Assembly: GCF_009725235.1 (NCBI RefSeq)
Contig: NZ_WJFC01000017.1
Location: 44,386 to 108,385 of the forward strand
Direction: 5' to 3'
Origin: Scytonema sp. UIC 10036
GTDB taxonomy: Bacteria > Cyanobacteriota > Cyanobacteriia > Cyanobacteriales > Nostocaceae
Length of the DNA: 64,000 bases
The position numbers and the translations under genes were made by a program. Positions 1-10,066 of this stretch are shown here, in pieces. The notes beneath the pieces were generated by a model, which was not told the DNA's origin, made no database searches, and worked only from the letters and a program-made list of their open reading frames with translations. The number at the start of each line of letters is the position of its first letter. The stretch's first letter is position 1.

Positions 1-1
1 C

Positions 2-3000
2 CTCAAAGAGGAAGGAGTCATCAAAGCATATAGTCAGCAAGACTATCAGCGCACGCTCGTTATTCTCTTGGAAGATTTCGGTGGAGAATCTATCGAAAGA
101 TGGATGCGGCAGCAACCAAACTATTGTCCTATACCTTTATCCAATTTCTTACGATTAGCAATCGATATCACAGATATTTTGGGCAGAATTCATGCTGGTG
201 GAGTCATTCACAAAGATATCAATCCTGGCAACATCGTCCTGAATCCGAATACTGGCGTTGTCAAAATTATTGACTTTGGTATTGCCACCCGCTTTAACCG
301 CACCAATCCGACGTTCAAAAGTCCCCATGTGTTAGAAGGCACGCTTGCCTATTTGTCGCCAGAGCAAACCGGGCGGATGAACCGGATGCTCGACTATCGC
401 ACCGATTTCTACTCGCTGGGCGTAACGTTCTACGAACTGTTAACTGGACAGCTACCGTTCCCCACTCAAGACATCCTGGAGCTAGTTCATTGCCATATTG
501 CCAAACCGCCGATTCCTCCGCATGAATTGAACGCCACGATTCCCAAACCCATTTCAGGCATAATTTTGAAGTTAATGGCGAAAAATGCGGAGGATCGCTA
601 TCAAAGTGCCTGGGGCATCAAAGCGGATCTAGAACGCTTTGCTCAACAACTGGCAGAAATCGGTCAGATCAATGCCATGTCGTTGGGACTGCAAGATGTT
701 TCAGAACAGTTTTGCATTCCTCAAAAACTGTATGGACGAGAAGCGGAGACTAAAGCATTATTGGCGGCGTTTGACAGAGTGGTTAGAAAAGAGACGTTTG
801 GCGAAATTTGTCAACTAGAGTCAGGCATAGAAAATGCTCAATTCAATGTCCAACTCATGCTCGTTGCTGGTTACGCTGGCGTTGGCAAAACAGCATTGGT
901 GCAAGAACTCTATAAACCCATCACAGCAAAGCACGGCTATTTCATATCGGGTAAATTTGACCAATTCAGGCGCAATATTCCCTACAGCGCCATTGTGGAT
1001 GCCTTGCAAAAGTTGGTGCAGCAACTTCTGGGGGAACCGGATGAGCAAGTGCAACAGTGGCAAGAGCGTCTGCTCTCAGCTTTAGGAAGCAATGGGCAAA
1101 TCATTATTGATGTCATTCCTGAAGTTGAATTAATTATTGGCAAACAGCCACCCGTACCCGAAGTTGGAGCAACTGAAGCTCAAAATCGCTTTAATCGAAT
1201 CTTTCAAAATTTTGTGCGGGTGTTTTGTTCAAAAGAACATCCCCTGGTCATCTTCTTAGACGATTTACAATGGTTCGACTCCGCGACGCTGAAGTTAATC
1301 GAGTTAATATTACTCGACGAGCAGACACAATATCTATTTTTGATTGGAGCCTATCGAGACTCGGAAGTGGCTCCAACGCATCCATTGGTATTAACGCTCT
1401 TAGAACTGCAAAAACAAGGGGCAGTGCTTCAGGAGATAATCCTGAAACCCTTAGCGTTGGAATCGTTGAATCAATTGATTGCCGAGACGCTAGATTGCAA
1501 TACTGACACCGTTCGTTCCCTAGCCCAATTAGTGTTACGTAAAACCGAGGGCAACCCTTTCTTTGCCGGTGAATTTTTGCGAATGCTGTATAGCGAAAAT
1601 CTGTTGAAATTTGATGCACAACAGTTGAACTGGCAGTGGGATATTACTCAGATTCAAGCCCGAAATATAACCGATAATGTGGTAGAGTTGCTGTTGCTCC
1701 AGTTGAAGAAACTGCCGGAACAAACACGGCAAATTCTCCGCTTAGCCGCTTGTGTTGGATCTGAATTTGATTTAGAAACGTTAGCGATCGCTTGTGAAAA
1801 ATCGCCGAAAGTAATTTCTCTAGATTTACTAGCTGCAATACAAGCTGGATTAATTCAACCTCTATCTGAATTAGACGAAAACTTGTTAGTTCAAGACTAC
1901 AAGTTTCTGCACGATCGGGTACAGCAAGCTGCTTATGCTTTGATTGATGAGTCGCACAAACAAGCTGTTCATCTCCAAATCGGTCGCAATTTACTCGAAA
2001 AAACTTCACCAGAGCAACGATCCGATCGGTTGTTTGAAATCATCGATCATCTCAATCAAGGACTTGAGCTAGTCACTGCTCGATCGGAACGAACTGAAAT
2101 TGCCAGATTGAATTTAATGGCAGGTCAGAAAGCAAAGGCAGCAACGGCTTATGAACCAGCTTTTAAGTATTTCACTACAGGGTTTAAACTCCTCAATTCA
2201 GAGAGTTGGCAGAGTGAGTATGACCTGACCTTAGCGCTGTATTCACAAGCAGCAGAAGCGGCGTATCTCCAGGGTCGCTTTGATGAGATGGAACAGTTGG
2301 TAGAAGTGGTACTCGATCGCGCTAAGACAGTGGTTGACAAAGTGCAGGTTTACGATAGCAGAATTCAAAGATATTTGTCACAGGGCAACCTGAAAGAAGC
2401 ACTTAAAATTGGATTGGAAGTGTTAAAGCTCCTGGAAGTAAACTTACTAGAAACTCCAAGTCAGTTAGATGTTCAAAAAGAATTGGAGTCAACGGCTGCA
2501 CTATTAACTGGAAGAGAAATCGAAGACTTAATTAATTTACCAAAGATGACCGCACCAGAACCGCGCTCAGCAATGTATATCCTGGCGAATATCATGGGTG
2601 CTGCATATACGGTGTCATCAGAACTGATGATGCTGATTGCTTGCAAAATGGTGAATTTATCAATCAACTACGGCAATGCTACTTGGTCACCACCGAGTTA
2701 TGCTGCCTACGGATTTGTTTTATGTGGAGTTGTTCAAGACATTGAACTCGGCTATAAATTTGGTCAATTGGCTCTAAGCTTGGTAGAACGATTGGATACC
2801 AAAAAAGGCAAGGCTAAAGCATTACAGATATTTAGTGAAAATGTCATGCAGTGGAAGGTACATCTTAGGAAAGTAATACCATTTCTGGTTGATACTTATC
2901 AAAACGGAGTGGAAACTGGAGACTTTGAATTCGCTGGCTATGCTTTATATAATGTATGTTGTCGCTCGTTTTTTGTTGGTGAGGAACTCACCCAATTGGA

Positions 3001-6000
3001 ACAAAAAACGGCAACCTACAGCAAAGCGAGCGGACAAATCAGACGAGAAAATCCCTCGACTTGGATTGCAATAGTGTGGCAGACCATTCTTAATTTGTTA
3101 GATAGGTCTCTTAATCCTAGTCGCTTAGTTGGTCGGGTGTGTAATGAAGAGCAGGCATTACCACACGCCCTTGCAGTTAAAGATGGAATTGCAATTCAAA
3201 TGCTATATCTGCACAAAGTTATACTGTGTTATCTATTTGAAGAATATTATCAAGCTGTACAGACTGCTATTTTGGCAAGGAAACATTTTGAAGAAGCGTC
3301 AGCAATAAAGTTTTTACCTGTATTCTGTTTCTACCATTCTCTAGCGCTTTTGAGCCTATTGCTTGATGCTTCAAACTCTGAAAAAGTAGCTTGGCTAAAC
3401 TGTGTTAACACCAACCAAGAAAAAATGCAGAAATGGGCAGAACACGCCCCAATGAATTATCTACATAAATTTTATCTAGTCGAGGCAGAGAAAGCGCGAG
3501 TCTTAGGGCAATTTCTTGAGGCTGAAGAGTTTTATGAACGGGCGATCGCAGGTGCTGCTGAAAATGAGTATATTCAGGAAGAAGCATTAGCTTATGAATT
3601 AGCGGCTAAACATTATCTGGCGCGAGGTCGGGAAAAGATTGCTCAGACCTACATGAAAGAGGCGCACTATTGCTACGATCGCTGGGGCGCAACTGCTAAA
3701 GTTAAAGACTTAGAAAAACGCTATCCACAGTTCTTTTCCCAGTCGTCTAGAGCCGCTTCCGCATCAGTTCCTATTACTGCTGAAACTATCACTAATCCCT
3801 TCCATACTGCTTTCGATTTAGCAGCAGTGATGAAAGCTTCACAGGCGATTTCTCGTGAAATTGAACTGAAGCAATTGCTGCGATCGCTGATGCAAACTTT
3901 AATTGAGAATGCTGGCGCACAAACCGGATATCTGATTTTAGAAAACTCAGGAGAATGGTCGATTGAAGCGGCTTGTGAACTCAATGCCGATGAGAATGCT
4001 TGTGCGACTCAGGTGTTACAGTCTATTTCAATTGCCGATCGATTGCCAGAATCAATCATTCAATATGTGATTCGGACTCTGAAGCCTGTCGCCTTAAATG
4101 ATGCGACTCGTGAAGGTGCTTTTATTAATGAGCCATACATTCAACAGAACCAGCCTCAATCTATTTTCTGTTTGCCGTTGCTGAATCAAGCCAAGCTGGT
4201 CGGTGTATTGTATTTAGAAAATCGGTTAGCAGCTGGAGTATTTACACCAGAGCGATCGCAGGTCTTGCAGCTATTATCGACTCAAGCAGCGATCGCTATC
4301 GAAAATGCCAACCTTTACTCAGAACTGCGGGCTAAGGAAAGCAAGATCACCCAGTTCCTCGAAGCGATTCCGGTGGGAATTGCGATCGTGGATGCGACGG
4401 GTTGCCCTTACTATGCCAACCAATGCGGCAATCAACTCCTGGGCAAAGAAACTGATACTTCCATAGCACCGGAGCAGATACCAGAGGCTTATCAGCTTTA
4501 TGTAGCGGGAACGGATCAAATCTATCCAGCGGAGAGCTTGCCTACTGTGCGGGCATTAAGGGGCGAACGCATTAGGACTGAAGATATAGAAATTCGTCGA
4601 GATCGTGTCTCAATTCTAATTGAGGCACGGGGAACACCAGTTTTTGATCGACAAGGCAATATCACTTATGCGATCGCTACCTTTCAGGACATTACAGAGC
4701 GCAAACAAGCCGAGAAACTCCTAGCCGACTACAACTGCACTTTAGAGCAACAGGTCGCAGAACGAACTGCTGCGTTACGACAAAGTGAAGCCAATTACCG
4801 TAACCTGATCCAAACTGCGAATTCAGTCATCATTCGCTACGATCCGCAAGGACGGATTCGATACATCAACGATTATGGGGTAAAACTCCTAGGTTATGAA
4901 GAACATGAGATTTTAGGGCGAACCTTATTTGAAACCATCATTCCAGAAGCCGAACTCTCTGGACGCGATGTGAGACCCATGGTCCACGATTTACTTCGTA
5001 ATCCTCAATCGTACCCGCAAGGCGAAGGTGAAAATCTGTGTCGAGACGGACGGCGAGTTTGGATGGCCTGGTCGAATCAAGCCATCTTCAATGACCAGGG
5101 AGATGTCGTTGAAATCTTATCGGTTGGCAATGACACTACCCAACGTAGACAAGCAGAAGAGGCACTACAACGCAGTGAGGCCAAGTTCCGAACTATCTTT
5201 GAAAACTCGCAGGTTGGCATCTACCGCACCCGCCTCTCGGATGGATTAATTCTCGATGCCAATCAACGCTTTGCCAATCTGTTTGGCTTTGATTCACCAG
5301 AGGAGATTATTGGGCTGGAACACACCATCGGCTTTTTTGTAAATCCCAGAGATCGCCAACACGCCATTGAGGTGATGAAGCGGGATGGGGAAGTGCGAAG
5401 CTATGAAGTACAGATGCGAAAACGAGATGGGACATTGTTCTGGGGACTTTCCTCTTCTTATTTGAATGTAGACGATGACTACATCGAAGGGGTGATTGCG
5501 GATATTAGCGATCGCAAACGAGCAGAAGTCGCTCTACAAACGAGTGAAGAACGACTACGCTTAGCATTAACCGCTTCAAATCAAGGACTCTACGATCTCG
5601 ATTTAAAAACTGAAGAAAGAATTGTTAACCCAGAATACGCTTTAATGCTGGGTTACAATCCAGCAACATTCCACGAAACCATTTCTGAATGGATTGCTCG
5701 TTTGCATCCTGATGACAGAGAATCAGTTGTCGCAACCTACCGTGCTTACATTGCTGGAGAAATCCCCAGCTATCAAGTAGAGTGTCGCCAGCGTACCCAG
5801 GATGGTCAGTGGAAATGGACTCTTTCTGTTGGCAAAATTGTTGCCTGGGACGAATCAGGTCAACCCATGCGGATGTTGGGAACCCACGTTGACATTAACG
5901 ATCGCAAGCAAGCAGAAGCAGCCTCGATTTTAGAAGAACGCAACCGCATGGCGCGTGAAATTCACGACACACTCGCTCAGGCGTTTACAGGCATTCTGGC

Positions 6001-6538
6001 TCAGGTGGGAGCTGCAAAACAGGTGCTAACGGATGATTTAGAAGCAACTCAGGCACACCTAGACCTGATCAAAGAATTGGCGCGAACTGGACTGACTGAA
6101 GCGCGGCGATCGGTAATTGCGCTCCGTCCTCAGCTTTTGGAGGAGGGCAGTTTACAGAGCGCTCTCCATCGTCTCATCGCTCAAATCAGGGCTGCTGCAA
6201 CTGACACCACCTTATATTATGAGATTGAGGGTGCAGTGTATTCTCTGCCCACTGAAGTCGAGAATAACTTACTACGGATTGGGCAGGAAGCATTAACTAA
6301 TGCGATTAGATACGCCAATGCTGACGAAATTCGAGTGGAGCTAGTCTACGATCGCGACCAGTTTTGCTTGCGCGTGAGAGACAATGGACAGGGCTTTGGA
6401 GTTGGAAGTGTTTCAGCCTCTCTTGGTTTTGGCTTACTCGGCATGAGCGAACGGGCAGAGCGCATCGGCGCACAACTCACGATTAGGAGTCAACCTGGAC
6501 AAGGAACAGAAATTATTGTCACCGTCAATTGGGAGTAG
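2..6538 (+). CDS. Hybrid Ser/Thr kinase - AAA - GAF - PAS - histidine kinase (5' partial)
   Basis: Large cytoplasmic sensor kinase. The frame is open to the window edge, so the first methionine and the kinase glycine loop lie upstream. Numbering from base 68: kinase catalytic loop HKDINPGN and DFG near residues 48-72; AAA/ORC-like ATPase with P-loop GYAGVGKT near 265 and Walker B IFLDDLQW near 395; a long helical TPR-like region about 690-1230; GAF about 1245-1410; four PAS domains starting near 1420, 1572, 1700 and 1822; HisKA_3 with REIHDTLAQ near 1962; HATPase_c with DNGQGFG near 2110. The HisKA_3/HATPase end predicts phosphotransfer to a NarL-type regulator, and such a gene starts 7 bp downstream. 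The family is common in filamentous cyanobacteria; the signal sensed cannot be read here. Confidence 0.93.
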   Translation, partial: LKEEGVIKAYSQQDYQRTLVILLEDFGGESIERWMRQQPNYCPIPLSNFLRLAIDITDILGRIHAGGVIHKDINPGNIVLNPNTGVVKIIDFGIATRFNRTNPTFKSPHVLEGTLAYLSPEQTGRMNRMLDYRTDFYSLGVTFYELLTGQLPFPTQDILELVHCHIAKPPIPPHELNATIPKPISGIILKLMAKNAEDRYQSAWGIKADLERFAQQLAEIGQINAMSLGLQDVSEQFCIPQKLYGREAETKALLAAFDRVVRKETFGEICQLESGIENAQFNVQLMLVAGYAGVGKTALVQELYKPITAKHGYFISGKFDQFRRNIPYSAIVDALQKLVQQLLGEPDEQVQQWQERLLSALGSNGQIIIDVIPEVELIIGKQPPVPEVGATEAQNRFNRIFQNFVRVFCSKEHPLVIFLDDLQWFDSATLKLIELILLDEQTQYLFLIGAYRDSEVAPTHPLVLTLLELQKQGAVLQEIILKPLALESLNQLIAETLDCNTDTVRSLAQLVLRKTEGNPFFAGEFLRMLYSENLLKFDAQQLNWQWDITQIQARNITDNVVELLLLQLKKLPEQTRQILRLAACVGSEFDLETLAIACEKSPKVISLDLLAAIQAGLIQPLSELDENLLVQDYKFLHDRVQQAAYALIDESHKQAVHLQIGRNLLEKTSPEQRSDRLFEIIDHLNQGLELVTARSERTEIARLNLMAGQKAKAATAYEPAFKYFTTGFKLLNSESWQSEYDLTLALYSQAAEAAYLQGRFDEMEQLVEVVLDRAKTVVDKVQVYDSRIQRYLSQGNLKEALKIGLEVLKLLEVNLLETPSQLDVQKELESTAALLTGREIEDLINLPKMTAPEPRSAMYILANIMGAAYTVSSELMMLIACKMVNLSINYGNATWSPPSYAAYGFVLCGVVQDIELGYKFGQLALSLVERLDTKKGKAKALQIFSENVMQWKVHLRKVIPFLVDTYQNGVETGDFEFAGYALYNVCCRSFFVGEELTQLEQKTATYSKASGQIRRENPSTWIAIVWQTILNLLDRSLNPSRLVGRVCNEEQALPHALAVKDGIAIQMLYLHKVILCYLFEEYYQAVQTAILARKHFEEASAIKFLPVFCFYHSLALLSLLLDASNSEKVAWLNCVNTNQEKMQKWAEHAPMNYLHKFYLVEAEKARVLGQFLEAEEFYERAIAGAAENEYIQEEALAYELAAKHYLARGREKIAQTYMKEAHYCYDRWGATAKVKDLEKRYPQFFSQSSRAASASVPITAETITNPFHTAFDLAAVMKASQAISREIELKQLLRSLMQTLIENAGAQTGYLILENSGEWSIEAACELNADENACATQVLQSISIADRLPESIIQYVIRTLKPVALNDATREGAFINEPYIQQNQPQSIFCLPLLNQAKLVGVLYLENRLAAGVFTPERSQVLQLLSTQAAIAIENANLYSELRAKESKITQFLEAIPVGIAIVDATGCPYYANQCGNQLLGKETDTSIAPEQIPEAYQLYVAGTDQIYPAESLPTVRALRGERIRTEDIEIRRDRVSILIEARGTPVFDRQGNITYAIATFQDITERKQAEKLLADYNCTLEQQVAERTAALRQSEANYRNLIQTANSVIIRYDPQGRIRYINDYGVKLLGYEEHEILGRTLFETIIPEAELSGRDVRPMVHDLLRNPQSYPQGEGENLCRDGRRVWMAWSNQAIFNDQGDVVEILSVGNDTTQRRQAEEALQRSEAKFRTIFENSQVGIYRTRLSDGLILDANQRFANLFGFDSPEEIIGLEHTIGFFVNPRDRQHAIEVMKRDGEVRSYEVQMRKRDGTLFWGLSSSYLNVDDDYIEGVIADISDRKRAEVALQTSEERLRLALTASNQGLYDLDLKTEERIVNPEYALMLGYNPATFHETISEWIARLHPDDRESVVATYRAYIAGEIPSYQVECRQRTQDGQWKWTLSVGKIVAWDESGQPMRMLGTHVDINDRKQAEAASILEERNRMAREIHDTLAQAFTGILAQVGAAKQVLTDDLEATQAHLDLIKELARTGLTEARRSVIALRPQLLEEGSLQSALHRLIAQIRAAATDTTLYYEIEGAVYSLPTEVENNLLRIGQEALTNAIRYANADEIRVELVYDRDQFCLRVRDNGQGFGVGSVSASLGFGLLGMSERAERIGAQLTIRSQPGQGTEIIVTVNWE

Positions 6539-6545
6539 CGTCACG

Positions 6546-7181
6546 ATGAGCCAAGCCATAACCATTCGGGTTCTGATTGCAGACGATCATGCTATTTTTC
6601 GGCAAGGATTAGCCACGATTATTAACCGTGACCCAGATATGCAGGTGATTGCCCAAGCTGAAAATGGTGAACAGGCGATCGCCGCCTTTCGGGAACACCA
6701 ACCAGATGTAACGCTAATGGATCTGCGAATGCCTGAAGTGGAAGGAGTTGCCGCCATTGGTGCAATTTGTGCTACTGTTAAATCTGCTCGGATTATTGTA
6801 CTGACCACGTATGATAGTGACGAAGATATTTACCGGGGATTGCAGGCAGGCGCAAAAGGATACCTGTTGAAAGAAACTGAACCGGACGAACTTCTTAATG
6901 CCATTCGTACCGTTCATCGGGGTCAGAAGTACATTCCGCCCGATGTGGGAGCAAAGTTGGTACAGCGGCTCAGCAATCCAGAACTGAGTGAACGAGAACT
7001 GGCGGTACTCCGTTCACTGGCACAGGGGATGAGTAATGCTGATATTGCGGCTGCTTTGAGCATCGGTGAAGGCACGGTTAAATCTCATGTTAATCGGATT
7101 TTGAATAAGCTAGATGTCAGCGATAAACTGGGTACAGCTTGCGCTTCGCGAACGCACTCAAGCTGTGATTGTTGCCGTTAA
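6546..7181 (+). CDS. NarL/FixJ-family response regulator with altered C-terminus
   Basis: Receiver plus LuxR-type helix-turn-helix, the expected partner of the upstream kinase. Receiver motifs: acidic pair in LIADDH, phospho-acceptor Asp in VTLMDLRMP, KGYLLKE lysine. The HTH runs LSERELAVLRSLAQG ... GTVKSHVNRILNKL. The ATG at 6546 is preferred over the upstream non-ATG start at 6516, which overlaps the kinase. After KLDVSD the reading frame is shifted by a 28-bp insertion at 7125-7152; without it the frame would continue RTQAVIVAVKRGIVNL and stop at about 7203. The recognition helix is intact, so DNA binding may survive with a changed tail. Confidence 0.9.
   Translation: MSQAITIRVLIADDHAIFRQGLATIINRDPDMQVIAQAENGEQAIAAFREHQPDVTLMDLRMPEVEGVAAIGAICATVKSARIIVLTTYDSDEDIYRGLQAGAKGYLLKETEPDELLNAIRTVHRGQKYIPPDVGAKLVQRLSNPELSERELAVLRSLAQGMSNADIAAALSIGEGTVKSHVNRILNKLDVSDKLGTACASRTHSSCDCCR
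7125..7152. repeat. 28-bp palindromic insertion inside a GCGATCGC site
   Basis: The bases between GCGAT and CGCACTCAAG contain the inverted pair AAACTG/CAGCTT around GGTA, then a CGC-TTCG-GCG-like mini hairpin. Removing exactly 28 bp restores a HIP1 octamer and the ordinary C-terminus of the response regulator. The same 28 bp occur, inverted, at 24781-24808 in a second regulator fragment, and a related core occurs at 29004-29025. Confidence 0.75.
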
Positions 7182-7225
7182 ACGCGGCATTGTTAATTTA
7201 TAGGATGTACTTTCGATAGAATTGG

Positions 7226-7351
7226 GATTCTAACTTGAGTTAGAGCCAGCCTTCTACTCCACGATGGCATGGTTACTCTATCAATTTATACTGTAAAAAT
7301 TTTAACTTGCTGTAGACGACAGCTTGAAGGCGATCTCCTATATTGAACTTA
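7226..7351 (+). repeat. Duplicated intergenic segment, copy A
   Basis: About 126 bp, from GATTCTAACTTGAGTTAGA to CTATATTGAACTTA, recur at 12664-12790 in the same orientation and, more diverged, at 24585-24735 inverted. In copy A the segment follows the response regulator stop, in copy B it precedes a DsbA-like gene, and in copy C it joins fragments of both, so the three are pieces of one ancestral block. Confidence 0.8.
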
Positions 7352-7445
7352 TTCTGAAAGAAGCTGAGTACTAGAACTGGACACGCCCCAGATAGCTAGG
7401 AAAAAATGACATTGATTGAATTTGAATAAAAAAGGAGATAAACCC

Positions 7446-8126
7446 ATGAGCCACACCATCGACACAATGATCGATCCCAACGACGCCGTGCTGCTGCTGA
7501 TCGATCATCAGAGCGGACTATTCCAACTTGTGCGTGACATCGAACTCCCAGTCCTCCGCTCCAATGTCACGGCGCTCGCCAAGATTTCCCGACTCGCCAA
7601 GATTCCGACATTCACGACTGCTTCGGTGCCCGATGGTCCCAATGGTCCCCTAATTCCCGAAATCCACCAGCACAATCCTGAAGCGGTTTACATTCCGCGC
7701 ACAGGACAGATTAACGCCTGGGATAACCCAGCTTGGGTAGATGCTATCGAGAAGACCGGGCGAAAGACTCTCCTCATCGCCGGAACTCTCACCAGTGTGT
7801 GCATGGCGTTTCCGACGCTGAGCGCACTGGCCGCTGGTTACAAGGTCTTCACGATCATTGACGCTTCTGGCAACTGGAGCCAGATGGCGACCGACCTCAC
7901 TCTGGCCCGCGTCGTCCAGGCGGGAGCCATGCCCATCGACGCTTACGCAGTAATGAGCGAACTCATGAACACGTGGAACCGTCCGGACGCAATGGAGTTT
8001 GCCGCTGTTGCGGTTGACCACATCGTGCCGCCTTACCGCGCCCTGATGGAGAGCTATGACAAAGCTCAATCCGTGCAACGAGATGGACGAGAGACCAAGC
8101 TCGATCGGCAAATGGCACCTGTGTAA
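7446..8126 (+). CDS. Isochorismatase-like (YcaC-type) cysteine hydrolase
   Basis: A 226-residue single-domain hydrolase of the isochorismatase superfamily, probably cytosolic. Visible: [11 protein letters not shown] (nucleophile-side Asp), the central strand [21 protein letters not shown] with the catalytic Cys, and the [12 protein letters not shown] strand. Length fits the YcaC-like subgroup, whose natural substrate is unknown. The ATG at 7446 follows a good ribosome site (AAAGGAGAT, 7430-7438). The gene is clearly richer in G+C and in GCC/CTC/GTC codons than its AT-rich surroundings, suggesting recent acquisition. It stands alone between the regulator tail and transposon debris. Confidence 0.9.
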   Translation: MSHTIDTMIDPNDAVLLLIDHQSGLFQLVRDIELPVLRSNVTALAKISRLAKIPTFTTASVPDGPNGPLIPEIHQHNPEAVYIPRTGQINAWDNPAWVDAIEKTGRKTLLIAGTLTSVCMAFPTLSALAAGYKVFTIIDASGNWSQMATDLTLARVVQAGAMPIDAYAVMSELMNTWNRPDAMEFAAVAVDHIVPPYRALMESYDKAQSVQRDGRETKLDRQMAPV

Positions 8127-8218
8127 AAGCACCTAATTGCAACGCGCACGCACAAAATAAAAAAAGGGAAGGTGAGGAGTTGGTTATCAGTGTGACTTGA
8201 AGAAGATTCTGGCCAGGT

Positions 8219-8269
8219 TGTCCAACTTTACCTTCCAAAAAGAGATGTCCAACTTTACCTTCCAAAAAG
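8219..8269. repeat. Two direct copies of a 24-bp motif, 27-bp spacing
   Basis: The motif beginning TGTCCAACTTTACCTTCC occurs at 8219-8242 and 8246-8269, identical over 24 bp. It sits just beyond the 3' end of a TniQ-like gene. Spaced direct repeats of this size are typical of transposase (TnsB/TniA) binding sites at ends of Tn7/Tn5053-like elements; that role is inferred. Confidence 0.6.
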
Positions 8270-8294
8270 GTGGAAGAAATAACATGAAGAAAAA

Positions 8295-8944
8295 TTAAAG
8301 GAAAAGTTGACTCGGAGTAATATTAAAACAACGGAAAACTTCAGAGAGAAAATGTAAAGAAACGCCTCTTCTATAAGCATTGTCACAGCGTTGAGGATTA
8401 GCAATTAAGTAGGAGCTAAGCCAAAAGGAAAAAGAAAGGTCTTTTAACTCCTGTTCATCAAGATGCGCGCAACGTTCATGGAGGTACAAATAGACATCTT
8501 TAAACTGAGGACGTTTTGATAAAGAAGGTGTAATCGCAATGAACTCTTGTAGGTAAGAGACGTTTCGTTGATAACTCTCAAAATATTTTACCGAGAAAAA
8601 ATGATTAGCCAAATTAAGGGGAGGCTTTCTTTGATCTAACCATTCTCCACAATGAGAACAATATCCCGGTTGGCAAAAATTTAACATTTTTTGATGGCAA
8701 TAGGGGCAGGTATTTTCTAAAAAAATCCGATGTTGGGGACAAAATTTAACAGATGCAATTAACCAGAGTAAGGGAATATAAATAACTTCCCCTTGCTCTC
8801 GCCAGACTTGATAACAATAAGGACACCAAGCACAAGAAGGTTTCAAAAAAGGCTCTACTGACTCAAAGACTTTCAGCCAACTCACTAAAGTTAAAAAGCT
8901 TAAATCTTGACGAGATGTTAACTGTTCTATAGCCGAAACAATAA
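8295..8944 (-). pseudogene. tniQ: TniQ-family transposition targeting protein, 5'-truncated
   Basis: TniQ proteins recruit Tn7-, Tn5053- and CAST-type transposases to their targets. Visible zinc-ribbon motifs: CAWCPYCYQVW, VKFCPQHRIFLENTCPYCHQK and PGYCSHCGEWLD, the standard TniQ signature. The frame stays open upstream of the first ATG (8885) through AIEQLTSRQDLSFLTLVSW, which is normal internal TniQ sequence, and is broken at 8945 by a 187-bp inverted-repeat element. No N-terminal TniQ domain is recognisable beyond it. No tnsC or tnsB is adjacent; the only Tns genes are tnsA-tnsB at 25.9 kb, which need not be related. Confidence 0.75.
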
Positions 8945-9131
8945 GGTTCTTCCGTACTTAGTGGGCTAAATTATCAATAAGCTTCGTATCTGAACCTGAT
9001 TGTATGGGATTTCAATGCGGTGATTAAGTGCTTTATGGATCGATCTAGCTTAGATAATGCTTAAAAAGCTGACTACACAAAGCTTTCAAAAAAGTTTTAT
9101 ATGAAATTAGCCCACTAAGTACGGAAGAACC
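8945..9131. mobile_element. 187-bp MITE-like element with 25-bp perfect terminal inverted repeats
   Basis: GGTTCTTCCGTACTTAGTGG (8945-8964, continuing GCTAA to 8969) is repeated as its exact reverse complement at 9107-9131. The interior is AT-rich and non-coding. The element interrupts the tniQ frame. No convincing target-site duplication was seen. Such elements are moved in trans by an IS with matching ends. The stretch from 9132 to 9492 holds no gene I can support. Confidence 0.85.
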
Positions 9132-9492
9132 GAAATATTGAATATCGATTTTAGAGACAGTTTTTAAAGTCGATGTAGCATCCTGTTGTCATAGTCTCCG
9201 TAGACAACACACTTTGTCAAGATAAAGAAGAAAGTAAAACTGTTGGTTATATCAGGGCAACCGTATCTAAATTACTCTTGAGCGCAACTAAGATTAAGAC
9301 CCAAAGAAAAATCAGGATTTATCGTTTGATTTACTTCCCAAGTCTTAATGCGATCGCTAAAATCTTTGTCAACAAGCAGAGCTTAATGACATTATTTTTG
9401 AGCTTATTGAGAATAGGCTAATCTTATTGACATGATGCGCCTGCCCTGGGGAAGATGGTGAGCAGATCCTAGAAATGTTTGGTAACTAAAAT

Positions 9493-10059
9493 TCAAAAAT
9501 CCAAAGCAGAGATAGCGTTTTGCTTCTGCTTCTCAGTTACCCCTAGATAACGCTCCAAAGCTGCCAAAGTCCGATGCCCGGAAATCTCCTGTATATGGCG
9601 CAACGGTATCCCCGCATCACTCATCCTGGTTAACGCCGTCCTCCTGAAACTGTGGGTACTAACGCCCTCAATGCCCAGCCGCGTACAGGTATCTCTGAGG
9701 ATTTTGTCAGCACTAACCTTGTGGATATGCCCCAACCCATGCCGCCCCGGAAACAAAAACTCCTTGCGGCGGTTAGGGTTGTACTCTTCTAAATATTGCC
9801 TTAGTTTCGGATGCACTTGGATTTCCCTGGTGTCTCGCTTGCCTTTGGTGTTGACGCTACGCAGCACCAACACCCCCCTGACACCATTGCTGCCAAACAC
9901 ATCATTTACTGCCAACGTACAGGCTTCGTTAATTCGGCAAGCAGCATAAAGACACACGCCAAACAGAGCGCGATCGCGCGGGTTGACAAACCCCTCGTTA
10001 AATAGGAGATTAATTTGGTCGGGCGTAAGGATTTCTGCCCTGCCGAAGCGGTTTATTTT
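9493..10059 (-). pseudogene. Small tyrosine recombinase/integrase lacking its start codon
   Basis: Catalytic half of a phage-integrase-type recombinase. Visible: ACRINEA (first Arg), THSFRRTALTRM (His-x-x-Arg), SGHRTLAALERYLG (His and nucleophile Tyr). Length of about 190 residues fits the short integrase-like proteins of cyanobacteria. Translation reads KINRFGRAEILTPDQINLLF upstream of the first usable start (GTG at 9957), but the codon before that lysine is TAG, so either the ATG was lost or the protein begins internally. All catalytic residues are present. Confidence 0.7.
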
Positions 10060-10066
10060 CTAGGGT

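Noticed and set aside
834..5249. Many ORFs of 60-123 codons on both strands inside the giant kinase gene
   Set aside because: They lie wholly within a long, well-supported coding frame, have no family motifs and no ribosome sites; they are reading-frame shadows.
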